Assembly: GCA_934675225.1 (NCBI GenBank)
Contig: CAKUQA010000043.1
Coordinates: 1 to 7,947 of the forward strand
Length of the DNA: 7,947 nucleotides
DNA from: an uncultured Candidatus Melainabacteria bacterium
GTDB lineage: Bacteria > Cyanobacteriota > Vampirovibrionia > Gastranaerophilales > Gastranaerophilaceae
Direction of reading: 5' to 3'
In this document: positions 1 through 6,589 of the stretch, piece by piece
Position numbering within the stretch: position 1 is the stretch's first letter
Layout: the number at the start of each line of letters is the position of its first letter
The notes under the pieces: generated by a model
Database searches by the model: none
Told to the model about the DNA's origin: nothing
What the model saw: only the letters and a program-made list of their open reading frames with translations
Translations under genes and position numbers: made by a program

Positions 1-771
1 ATATTGAGCTAACGCTAAATCGTTTTTATTTAATTCTTGATATGATAAAGCCAGATTTACGTGAGCAGAAGTGTTTTCTGGATTTGCTTCTACTGCTTTT
101 TCTAAAAATTCGCAAGCTTTGTCATAACTTTTTGTTTGGAATAATGCTAAACCATAGTTTGAAAAGTTTTTAAACCCTGTTGGATTTTTGGTATAAAGAG
201 TATTATATTCTTTTACCGCATTTTCATATTCTCCATCGCTAATGTATGATGCTGCAAGGTTTTCGCGAGCTTCTTGATGTTGAGAATATGTTGACAAAAA
301 TTTGTTATAATTTTCGATTGCAGATTTGTAATCTCTCAATTGGTATTGTACATTCGCGATATTCAAGTAATTATACAAATATTCAGGACACATTTCAGCT
401 ACTTTATTATACGCTTGCAAAGCTTCTAAATATTTACCTTGGTTTTCGTAAATACTGCCAATACTCAAATAAACATAGCCATCAGACGGTTTGAGTTCAA
501 GTACTTTGGAATAAGTTTCAAGAGCTTTGTCATATTCGCCCATTTCGCTATAAACTCCGGCAAGTTTTGTATAAATCATAACATCGTTTCCTGCAAGAGT
601 AAGCGCTTGTTGTAATTTGCTGACTGCAGTTTGATAATCTTCTTTGTATTCAGCTGAACAAGCTTGTTGATATAATGAATTAGCTTCCGGAACCATAGCT
701 TGAACAGTAGTTTGTGCTCCGGTTAACATAAGTGATAATAATGCCGAAAATAATAACTTCTTATTAATAAT
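1..771 (-). CDS. Exported TPR-repeat protein, N-terminal part (3' end outside window)
   Basis: The frame is open for 257 codons from 771 down to base 1 and has no stop, so the C-terminus lies beyond the window. Residues 1-25 form a textbook signal peptide: INKK, then a hydrophobic core LLFSALLSLML, then a V-Q-A cleavage site. The mature part holds about seven tetratricopeptide units, roughly at residues 29-62, 63-97, 98-130, 131-164, 165-197, 198-232 and 233 onward, with typical pairs such as G-E-Y-D-K-A and A-Y-N-K. TPR arrays are protein-binding scaffolds; the partner is unknown. The start is unusual. An in-frame TAG lies three codons before an ATT-ATT pair, and the first in-frame ATG (727-729) falls inside the signal peptide core with no ribosome binding site. 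An AGGAGAG motif lies just upstream of ATT at 769-771, so I place the start there. The next ATT (766-768) is equally possible. The TPR call and export are secure, the exact function is not. Confidence 0.88.
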   Translation of the reverse strand, partial: MINKKLLFSALLSLMLTGAQTTVQAMVPEANSLYQQACSAEYKEDYQTAVSKLQQALTLAGNDVMIYTKLAGVYSEMGEYDKALETYSKVLELKPSDGYVYLSIGSIYENQGKYLEALQAYNKVAEMCPEYLYNYLNIANVQYQLRDYKSAIENYNKFLSTYSQHQEARENLAASYISDGEYENAVKEYNTLYTKNPTGFKNFSNYGLALFQTKSYDKACEFLEKAVEANPENTSAHVNLALSYQELNKNDLALAQY

Positions 772-775
772 GCCA

Positions 776-782
776 CTCTCCT
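776..782 (-). promoter_or_regulatory. Shine-Dalgarno AGGAGAG that decides an ATT start
   Basis: On the minus strand AGGAGAG lies with its GGAG core 6 nt from the first ATT (769-771) and 9 nt from the second (766-768). No ATG, GTG or TTG occurs in frame between the upstream TAG stop and the hydrophobic core of the signal peptide. The position of this site therefore supports initiation at ATT. Confidence 0.7.
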
Positions 783-806
783 AATCTGCAATAATAACTT
801 AACGAT

Positions 807-835
807 ATTATAGCAGAAAAAGGAGATTAATGCAA
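807..835 (-). promoter_or_regulatory. Sigma-70-type promoter for the exported TPR gene
   Basis: Read on the minus strand, TTGCAT (830-835) is followed after 17 bp by TATAAT (807-812), which is preceded by TGC and so forms an extended -10 (TGCTATAAT). The predicted transcript begins near 800, leaving a leader of about 29 nt that holds the AGGAGAG site. This is one of the strongest promoter matches in the window. Confidence 0.8.
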
Positions 836-1048
836 AAATATTATTTTGTTAAAAATAAAGATTTTATTAGTATTGTTAGGTTAAAATTCCACAACTCGAT
901 AATTGAATAAATTGAAAATTTTGCCTAATATTTTAATGTCAATAATTTCTGCGTATGTTTAACAAAAATTTACAAAGTCGTTTCGCAAACAGGACGCTAA
1001 TTTTGCACTTGTGTATAACTAGTGCCACTAGAAAAAGCTACAAATATA
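836..1048. other. AT-rich divergent intergenic region, no gene seen
   Basis: This stretch lies between the two back-to-back promoters. I found no open frame with a ribosome binding site, no tRNA-like fold and no terminator. There is a 10-bp inverted pair, TTTTGTTAAA at 844-853 and TTTAACAAAA at 958-967. In sequence this AT-rich the pair may be chance; it could also be an operator for a shared regulator. Confidence 0.5.
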
Positions 1049-1057
1049 TGCTATAAT
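1049..1057 (+). promoter_or_regulatory. Extended -10 promoter (TGCTATAAT) for the 53-residue protein gene
   Basis: TGC followed by TATAAT (1052-1057) is a perfect extended -10 element. No good -35 lies 17 bp upstream, which is usual when the extended element is present. Transcription would start near 1064, giving a leader of about 45 nt before the ATG at 1109. The same nine bases appear in the divergent promoter at 807-815. Confidence 0.65.
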
Positions 1058-1108
1058 TTATGCTATGAATTATATATGGTCACTAAAGGAAACAAAAGGA
1101 GTAGGTCT

Positions 1109-1270
1109 ATGACAGTGTTAGCTTCAGAAACAATTAAACCAAAAACAACAAAATCAAAATTCAATGATGAATTTGAAAACTATTTGAAAAATCAGTGTTT
1201 GAAAACAACTTTTAACGGTATTGAGGTAGAAACTTTTTCTTGGTACAAGAAAGTTTTAGGATTGGTATAA
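1109..1270 (+). CDS. Small uncharacterised protein, 53 residues
   Basis: I do not recognise this protein. It begins MTVLASETIKPKTTKSK and ends SWYKKVLGLV. The N-terminal third is rich in Lys and Thr and probably disordered; the rest (FNDEFENYLKN onward) could form a helix followed by a short strand. It has one Cys (residue 30) and no signal peptide or membrane segment. The case that it is real comes from context: ATG at 1109 lies 7 nt after a complete AAAGGAG site, an extended -10 promoter stands 52 bp before it, and a strong hairpin terminator follows 57 bp after the stop. The same frame is open upstream to a GTG at 1022, but that codon lies before the promoter and lacks a ribosome binding site, so it is not the start. 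It looks like a monocistronic, well-expressed small gene. Function unknown. Confidence 0.72.
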   Translation: MTVLASETIKPKTTKSKFNDEFENYLKNQCLKTTFNGIEVETFSWYKKVLGLV

Positions 1271-1327
1271 CACAATATAGCTACTGTTAAAGGATTATTT
1301 AGGGAATGTCAAAGAGATTTTTACTTT

Positions 1328-1360
1328 AAAGTACAACCTTAATTTAAAGGTTGTACTTTT
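1328..1360 (+). terminator. Rho-independent terminator after the 53-residue protein gene
   Basis: A perfect 13-bp stem (1328-1340 with 1347-1359) encloses the six-base loop AATTTA. It ends in TTTT, with another T run at 1370-1373. On the plus strand it closes the small gene. The pentapeptide gene converges on it from the other side, but on the minus strand the stem is not followed by a good T run, so bidirectional action is uncertain. Confidence 0.8.
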
Positions 1361-1403
1361 GAGTTGTGTTTTTATTAGTATATTTTCTAAATTTGTTTAA
1401 TGT

Positions 1404-1934
1404 TTACCAATCGGAAGCAACTTCGTCCTCATCGTCTTGTAATGCGGATAAATCTTTGTGCTCAGAGCCGTCAAATCCTTCCGGTAACATATCATCATCA
1501 GGCCAAACAGTATCTTCATCATATCGAGATGCATTTAGGTTTAATGATGCAGTTAAATCAGAATTGCTTAAATCTGTTTCTGATAAAATGCAACCTGCCA
1601 TATCACTGTCAGAGAAGTTGCAATATGTCATTTCTGCATAGCTGCAATCAGCGCCTGTTAATAATGCATCTGTAAAATCACATTCTAAAATTCTTGCACG
1701 TGTAAAATCAACGGAAGTTAAATCAGTGTTTGTAAAATTCACAAATGATAAATTGCAGTCTGCAAAAGAGCTAGAGTTTAAATCTGCATCAGAAAAATCT
1801 ATTTCAGATAAATTAATTCCCGAAAAATCAACTTCTGATAAATCGACTTCTTCTTGTTCGGCTTTCCATTCGTTAAATTTTTCTGGATTTTTTCTTAATA
1901 ATTCAACTAATTCTTCTTTTGTGTAATCTATCAT
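1404..1934 (-). CDS. Acidic pentapeptide-repeat protein
   Basis: The 176-residue protein has three parts. Residues 1-28 are a charged helical leader (EELVELLRKNPEKFNEW). Residues 29-128 are 20 consecutive pentapeptide units of the A(D/N)LXX family, for example EVDLS, EIDFS, NTDLT and YCNFS. In this family four units make one turn of a right-handed square beta-helix, so 20 units would give five turns. Residues 138-155 resemble the Y-x-x-x-T-x-W-P-x-G-F-D tail common in cyanobacterial pentapeptide proteins, here with extra acidic residues. The final stretch is strongly acidic (QDDEDE). By my count there are 45 Asp/Glu against 9 Lys/Arg. There is no signal peptide, so it is probably cytoplasmic. 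ATG at 1932-1934 follows AAGGAG at 11 nt. It lies 74 bp after the second response regulator with no hairpin between, so it may be the tail of that operon. Role unknown: some family members bind gyrase as DNA mimics, most have no known function. Confidence 0.9.
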   Translation of the reverse strand: MIDYTKEELVELLRKNPEKFNEWKAEQEEVDLSEVDFSGINLSEIDFSDADLNSSSFADCNLSFVNFTNTDLTSVDFTRARILECDFTDALLTGADCSYAEMTYCNFSDSDMAGCILSETDLSNSDLTASLNLNASRYDEDTVWPDDDMLPEGFDGSEHKDLSALQDDEDEVASDW

Positions 1935-2008
1935 TTTATTTATTTCTCCTTTATATGAGTTAGTGTTCTTTTAGTATTATTGTTAAGTGTTTTGGTTTTT
2001 GGTAGAAT

Positions 2009-2620
2009 TTAGTTTTCTCGCAAATATCCTGCAACAAGCACGGCTTGCGTTCTGTTTGTCACTTTTAGTTTTTTAAATATACTATTCAAATGTGTTTTTA
2101 CAGTAACCTCTTTTACAAACATTTTGTCTGCAATCTGTTTATTACTTGCCCCATTTGCAACCATTTCTAACACTTCTTTTTCTTTAGATGTTAAAAGGTT
2201 TTGAGAAGTTGTTTGTTTGTCAGTTTTTATTGGTTGTTTTTGCCATTGTGAACGTCTGAGAACAGCCTCCATTCTGGCTAAAAGATTTGGCAAAATAAAT
2301 GGTTTTATAATATAATCGTCTGCTCCGATTTTTAAACCTGCTACCATTTTTTCTTCATCATTGACTGCTGTTAACATAATTACAGGTAAATGCTTGGTAG
2401 TTTCGTCTGAACGAATTTCTTTTAATGTTTGCCACCCGTTCATGTTAGGCATCATAACATCAAGAAGTACAATATCAAAATTTTTGTTTTTGTCAGAAAG
2501 AATTTTTAATGCTTGAACGCCATCATTTGCCGTTGTTACTTCGTATCCGTAAAAAGGCAAGGCATCTTTTAAATATTTGGAATTGTCATCAACCAGTAAA
2601 ACACTTGTTAATTCCGGCAT
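2009..2620 (-). CDS. Response regulator, receiver plus LuxR-type helix-turn-helix
   Basis: From the ATG at 2618-2620 the protein has 203 residues. The receiver (about 5-120) keeps the acidic pair D11/D12, the phosphoacceptor D54 in LLDVMMPNMNG, T84 and K106 in the KPF motif, so it should be phosphorylated normally. Its second half (GADDYIIKPF ... LLARMEAVLRR) resembles OmpR-class receivers. The output domain (about 142-200) is a LuxR/NarL helix-turn-helix with the usual LTSKEKEVLEMVANG start and the recognition-helix segment KEVTVKTHLNSIFKKL. Likely a phosphorylation-controlled transcription factor. A TTG nine bases upstream would add three residues, but it is 0 nt from AAGGA, whereas the ATG stands 9 nt from it. 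AAGGA overlaps the stop codon of the preceding regulator gene, with 12 bp between the genes, which points to one transcript. Which kinase acts on it cannot be seen here. Confidence 0.93.
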   Translation of the reverse strand: MPELTSVLLVDDNSKYLKDALPFYGYEVTTANDGVQALKILSDKNKNFDIVLLDVMMPNMNGWQTLKEIRSDETTKHLPVIMLTAVNDEEKMVAGLKIGADDYIIKPFILPNLLARMEAVLRRSQWQKQPIKTDKQTTSQNLLTSKEKEVLEMVANGASNKQIADKMFVKEVTVKTHLNSIFKKLKVTNRTQAVLVAGYLREN

Positions 2621-2629
2621 AGTATTCAA

Positions 2630-2634
2630 TCCTT
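2630..2634 (-). promoter_or_regulatory. Ribosome binding site AAGGA that decides the start of the second regulator
   Basis: AAGGA on the minus strand overlaps the TAA stop of the upstream regulator (2633-2635). It lies 9 nt from the ATG at 2618-2620 and directly abuts the alternative TTG at 2627-2629, so the ATG is preferred. Confidence 0.65.
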
Positions 2635-3280
2635 ATACAATTTTATTTTTAAGGGCTTTTAGGGCTGCTTGAAGCCTGTCATCAACTTCAAGTTTTTGTA
2701 AAATATTTGCCACATGAGCTTTGGTTGTATTAATACTTATAACAAGGATTTGAGCAATTTCCATATTGCTGTAACCTTCTGTCATAAGTTTTAATATCTG
2801 TGCTTCACGTGAAGTCAAATCATAATCTTTTCTGTTGTCACTTGTTTCTAAAGTTGGGGAATTTGCACTTGCTTTCAGTACTATATGTGCGATACTCGGG
2901 TCAAACCAAGCAGCTCCGTCTGCAACAGAGCGAACTACTTCTACTAATCTTTGTGGGTTAATTTCTTTTGAACAGTATGCGTTTGCACCTGCTTTTAAGC
3001 TGTTTAAAACTTCTTTTTCATCATTGTGAGATGTTAGGATGATAATTTTTACGTCTTTGTTTGCGGAACGGATTTGTTGAGTAGCCTCTATTCCGTTCAT
3101 ATTAGGCAAACCTAAGTCCATAATAATTATATCTACATTGTTGTTATTGAATATCTGAATAGCTGTTTCTGCAGAATCTGCTTCATAGATATTTTCGACA
3201 AAATCAACATTTTCAAATGTTGTTTTTAATCCAAAACGTGTAAGTTCGTGATCTTCAACTATCAGAATATTTTTTTTCAT
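2633..3280 (-). CDS. NarL/FixJ-family response regulator
   Basis: The protein has 215 residues. The receiver (about 3-120) has the acidic pair E9/D10, phosphoacceptor D55 in IIMDLGLPNMNG, T83 and K105, all as expected for an active receiver. A linker (about 125-152) leads to a LuxR/NarL helix-turn-helix at about 153-212 (LTSREAQILKLMTEG, then NTTKAHVANILQKL). NarL-family proteins dimerise on phosphorylation and bind DNA through this domain. Its ATG overlaps the TGA of the upstream TPR gene in the ATGA arrangement (3277-3280), so translation is probably coupled to that gene. A second regulator gene follows 12 bp later. The two receivers are clearly different in sequence, so this is not a recent tandem duplication. 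No sensor kinase lies in the window. Confidence 0.95.
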   Translation of the reverse strand: MKKNILIVEDHELTRFGLKTTFENVDFVENIYEADSAETAIQIFNNNNVDIIIMDLGLPNMNGIEATQQIRSANKDVKIIILTSHNDEKEVLNSLKAGANAYCSKEINPQRLVEVVRSVADGAAWFDPSIAHIVLKASANSPTLETSDNRKDYDLTSREAQILKLMTEGYSNMEIAQILVISINTTKAHVANILQKLEVDDRLQAALKALKNKIV

Positions 3281-4809
3281 ATACTTAATTCCTCTTTTGC
3301 AGGTGTGTAATCAGGGTTTAAAAGTAAAGATTTTTTGAAATATTTCAGAGCATCTTGTTTAAGTCCCTGATTTTTTGCAATCAATCCTTGATAATAATAA
3401 TATCTAAAATCATTTTCGTCAATATAGTTTACTACACCAAGATATTTTCTTGCTTCAAAATAGTTGCCACGTTCAATTTCAACACGTCCTAAATCAAGCC
3501 AAGCATCTTTATAATTCATATTTATTGCTACAGCTTTTTTCAAATATGCAATTTCTTTTGTTTTATCTTTTAGGGCAATTTTGTAATATGCGACCCAGCT
3601 GTCAGAATATGTTTTTAAAACTTTTTCGTATATTTCAACAGCTTTTTTTTCTTTGCCTAATTGTTCGTATGTTTGAGCGATTTTTATTGCACAAATTGAA
3701 GAAGTTTTGTTGTTTGCTTCTGCATTTTTGTAATATTTTAATGCGTTTTTAAAATCGCCTGTTCTAAAACTTAAATCCCCGAGAACAAGCAAAGTTGTCG
3801 TGTTTCCGCTGTCTAACTTATAAGCTTTTGTTGCTGTATCTTGGGCTTTTTCATATTCTTGCATATCAAAATATACTCGTGAAAGAATTGCAAAAACTTC
3901 TTTGTTATGTTTCTTTTTTGTGGTTACTGCACTTTGCAAAGAGCGCATAGCTTTTGCGTATTCGTTTTCATAGTAGTAATAGTATCCTAGGTGATACATT
4001 TTTTCAGAATAATCTTTTTTTGATTTGTATAGAACGTATTGTTCAAGAGAATTAACTTTTCTGGAAAAATCTGTTGTGTATAAGTTTTGAGATTTTATAT
4101 AATCTACCATTTTTAGCGCATTTTGAGGCTTTTTACCTTGCGATAAAATTTCTGCTTTAAGTTTTTTGTAATTCAAGTTTTGGGCATTCATTTTTATTGC
4201 GGTATCAATATAATTATTTGCTTCAACAAAGTCATTTGATTTTAAATACCCTAGAGCGGCGAGGTAATTTGCGTAATCTGATTCATTCATTAATGTTGAA
4301 TTTTTTACAAGCTCGGATGTTGCTTCTCTGCTTTGATCATTGTAAATAATGTTTGAAAAAACTTCTCCAAGGTATATTTCATCATCAGATTTTAATTTTT
4401 TTGAAGTTCCGTAATATAGTTTTATGTCGCCTAACAAAAAGTCTGATAATGTTTTATCTTCAATTTTTGAAGCCGCTAAATCCGATAAATCAAAAAATCC
4501 TATATCAGCCATGTTTTCAGCCATTTTCATATAGGCATAGTCGTTTTCATCCATTGTTTCAATCAAAATTTTAAAATCCATATATGCAGATTTGATGTTA
4601 CTTTGCATAAATCTGTCAAAAGCAATAACGTATTGATTATGAATGCTATTATGGGTTAAAGTTGCTTTTTTCAACGGTATTGCAATAGTGTTTACAGGGA
4701 TTGGTTGAGGAATAAACGGGTTTGCAGGCTGAATAGTATCAAATCCTTCTGCCAAAACAGGAGTTGATATACAAGCTGCTATAACAATTATTGAAAATAA
4801 ATTTTTCAT
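3277..4809 (-). CDS. Exported TPR-repeat protein, 510 residues
   Basis: The N-terminus MKNLFSIIVIAAC... is a signal sequence. Either signal peptidase I cuts after VLA (residue 20), or I-A-A-C at 10-13 acts as a lipobox and Cys13 is lipidated; the first seems likelier because a 12-residue lipoprotein signal would be short. A Pro-rich stretch follows (about 28-45). TPR or TPR-like helix pairs then cover most of the protein, best seen near 176-208, 268-298, 301-335, 336-368, 370-404, 434-464 and 467-500. The section 50-170 is helical but less regular. Such proteins act as binding scaffolds outside the cytoplasmic membrane. ATG at 4807-4809 is 21 bp after the HD-GYP gene, with GAGAGG upstream at a rather long 14 nt spacing, so expression may rely on coupling. 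It overlaps the next regulator gene by 4 nt. It may supply the envelope-side input to the signalling genes around it, which is an inference from position only. Confidence 0.9.
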   Translation of the reverse strand: MKNLFSIIVIAACISTPVLAEGFDTIQPANPFIPQPIPVNTIAIPLKKATLTHNSIHNQYVIAFDRFMQSNIKSAYMDFKILIETMDENDYAYMKMAENMADIGFFDLSDLAASKIEDKTLSDFLLGDIKLYYGTSKKLKSDDEIYLGEVFSNIIYNDQSREATSELVKNSTLMNESDYANYLAALGYLKSNDFVEANNYIDTAIKMNAQNLNYKKLKAEILSQGKKPQNALKMVDYIKSQNLYTTDFSRKVNSLEQYVLYKSKKDYSEKMYHLGYYYYYENEYAKAMRSLQSAVTTKKKHNKEVFAILSRVYFDMQEYEKAQDTATKAYKLDSGNTTTLLVLGDLSFRTGDFKNALKYYKNAEANNKTSSICAIKIAQTYEQLGKEKKAVEIYEKVLKTYSDSWVAYYKIALKDKTKEIAYLKKAVAINMNYKDAWLDLGRVEIERGNYFEARKYLGVVNYIDENDFRYYYYQGLIAKNQGLKQDALKYFKKSLLLNPDYTPAKEELSI

Positions 4810-4830
4810 TAATACTACGTAAACCTCTCT

Positions 4831-6525
4831 TTATTTTATATTTCCTGAATAATAGAAATTAAATAATTCTGCAATTTGTTTTTGTTCTTCTGTTGCATTT
4901 TCATTAATGATAAAATTGTATATATCAAGTAAATTGTATTTACTTAATGTTTTTTGGTCTTTTTTCTTGAAACTGTGATGGTTTTCAGTTAAGAATACCA
5001 GTATAATTTTGTCAACGGGAATATGCAAAAATGTATCTACCAAATTTCCGTCAAAATGTTTATTTTTCCCTGAAAGCAAGATATCAATAACATTTTGAAT
5101 AGGCATTTTGTCACGATAGTGACGTTTGGATGTGATTGCATCAAATACATCTGCAACGGCAAGAATTCTTCCGCCGTAAGGAATATCTTCTCCGCTCAAA
5201 TGTCTGTAATATCCTGAACCATCATATTTTTCGTGATGAGAGCAAGCAATTTCGGTGATTTGTTTGAAATCGTCTGATGTGTGAATTTTTTCGAGAATAT
5301 CATGAGTAATTTTTACGTGTTCTTGAATATGTTTGTATTCTTCATCAGTAAGTTTTCCTTCTTTTTGAAGAACAGAATCCCTAATTCCAATTTTTCCGAT
5401 ATCATGCAAAATTGCGGCTTTTTCAACTATTTCTTTATATTTTTCGTCACAACCGAGTGCATCAACCAATAACATTGAATAAAGTTTTACACGGCTGGAA
5501 TGACCGGCTGTAATTTTGTCTCTGGCATCTATTGAGGTTGCAAGAGTGTCAATAAAGCTTTCGAAAAGCACTTTTTGTTCTTTATATAATTCTTTTTGCT
5601 GTTCAAATAATTGAGCATTTTCAAGGGCTATTGAGGCACTTCCGCCGATTGCGACAAGTAAATCTTCGTCACCTTTTGTAAATACCCCGCCAAGTTTGTT
5701 AAGAACCTGAAAAGCTCCGATAATTTCTTGATTATTATTTTTAATCGGCATACAAAGAATAGTCTTAGTTCTATAACCCGTTTCTTTATCAATATCAGGA
5801 TTAAATCTTGAATCATTATAGGCATCAGGAATATTTAAAGGTTCTCCTGTTTTTACAACATAACCTGCAAGTCCTTTGTCTGCCGGAAATCTTATTTCTT
5901 GACTTCCCAAGCCCAATGCAACTTTGCTCCAGAGTTCGTTTTTCTCTTTATCCAGCATAAAAACGGTACATCTATCAGCTTGAATTGCAATTTTGGTTTC
6001 TTCTGCAATAACTTTAAGCAAAACATCAATATCTGTTACGGCTGTTATTGAACGTCCTATTTTTACAAGAGAAACAAGCGGATCGCTTTTTATAGGTAAA
6101 GAAAAATCCATTCCGCTTCGCAATTGTTTAATTCTTGTTAAAACATATCCCATTATTGAAAGTTCGTCACCTGCAATAATTGATAAGTTTTTGGCGCTTT
6201 CAAAATGTAATTCTGCAGATTTTTTTACATTTTCTCCAAAATCAACTGTGCCTTTTGCATATTCGTTTGCAATTTTAGCATTATTACTTTTTGCGAATTC
6301 TGCCATATATTGGGCATCATTCAATAAACTTAAAGAAGTTGAATAATTGTTTTTGTCTTGTAAGTAAAGTGACATACCAAGAAAACTCAAGCTTACGGAA
6401 AGAAGTTCAGAATTGTTTTTGAATTTTTCTCTTGCTGTTTTGAATGTTTCTATAGCATTATTATAATCTTTGTCCTCTAAAAGAGTTAGGCCTTTTTTTA
6501 TAACTTCTTTATCACACGTAATCAT
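4831..6525 (-). CDS. TPR-like/GAF/HD-GYP protein, predicted cyclic-di-GMP phosphodiesterase
   Basis: The 564-residue protein has no signal peptide or membrane helix. Residues 1-130 are helical with TPR-like repeats (for example D-Y-N-N-A-I-E-T-F). A GAF domain covers about 165-305 (ADRCTVFMLD, GLAGYVVKTGEPLNIPDAY, then P-I-K ... GAFQVLNK), a fold that binds small ligands or cofactors. A short coiled linker (about 303-322) leads to an HD-GYP domain at about 323-500. Metal-site residues are present: H342 in AGHSSRV, H374-D375 in HDIGKIG, H403, H430-H431 and D459 in VADVFDAITSKRHYR. HD-GYP enzymes hydrolyse cyclic-di-GMP to pGpG or GMP. Two signature positions differ: the GYP triplet reads G-Y-Y (438-440) and the usual F-D-P reads F-D-G (491-493). 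The C-terminal 60 residues are an extra helical extension. ATG at 6523-6525 follows AAGG at 9 nt. It is the first gene of the operon. Confidence 0.93.
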   Translation of the reverse strand: MITCDKEVIKKGLTLLEDKDYNNAIETFKTAREKFKNNSELLSVSLSFLGMSLYLQDKNNYSTSLSLLNDAQYMAEFAKSNNAKIANEYAKGTVDFGENVKKSAELHFESAKNLSIIAGDELSIMGYVLTRIKQLRSGMDFSLPIKSDPLVSLVKIGRSITAVTDIDVLLKVIAEETKIAIQADRCTVFMLDKEKNELWSKVALGLGSQEIRFPADKGLAGYVVKTGEPLNIPDAYNDSRFNPDIDKETGYRTKTILCMPIKNNNQEIIGAFQVLNKLGGVFTKGDEDLLVAIGGSASIALENAQLFEQQKELYKEQKVLFESFIDTLATSIDARDKITAGHSSRVKLYSMLLVDALGCDEKYKEIVEKAAILHDIGKIGIRDSVLQKEGKLTDEEYKHIQEHVKITHDILEKIHTSDDFKQITEIACSHHEKYDGSGYYRHLSGEDIPYGGRILAVADVFDAITSKRHYRDKMPIQNVIDILLSGKNKHFDGNLVDTFLHIPVDKIILVFLTENHHSFKKKDQKTLSKYNLLDIYNFIINENATEEQKQIAELFNFYYSGNIK

Positions 6526-6560
6526 TTCTTAAAACCTTGTTTTCTTTATAGTACTTATAA

Positions 6561-6589
6561 TTTACAACTCTATGTTTTTATTGTACAAT
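6561..6589 (+). promoter_or_regulatory. Sigma-70-type promoter for the glycosyltransferase gene
   Basis: TTTACA (6561-6566) and TACAAT (6584-6589) are separated by exactly 17 bp, each one base from consensus. Transcription would begin near 6596, giving a leader of about 33 nt. This also excludes the ATG at 6572 as the start of the gene. The divergent HD-GYP operon must start in the same 103-bp gap, but I see no equally good minus-strand match. Confidence 0.72.

Noticed and set aside
844..967. Inverted pair TTTTGTTAAA / TTTAACAAAA as an operator or hairpin
   Set aside because: Arms are 104 bp apart and almost all A/T; chance cannot be excluded and no regulator points to it.
1022..1108. In-frame GTG start at 1022 extending the 53-residue protein to 82 residues
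   Set aside because: It lies upstream of the predicted transcript start and has no ribosome binding site, while the ATG at 1109 has an ideal one.
1366..1926. Open frames on the plus strand opposite the pentapeptide gene (near 1366-1675 and 1726-1926)
   Set aside because: They arise from the 15-bp periodicity of the repeat gene on the other strand. They have low-complexity Ser-rich or Lys-rich products and no promoter or ribosome binding site of their own.
2621..2629. TTG start at 2627-2629 for the second response regulator
   Set aside because: It directly abuts the AAGGA site, whereas the ATG at 2618-2620 has proper spacing.
2009..3280. The two regulators as a recent tandem duplication
   Set aside because: The sequences differ widely in receiver, linker and recognition helix, and the receivers seem to belong to different classes.
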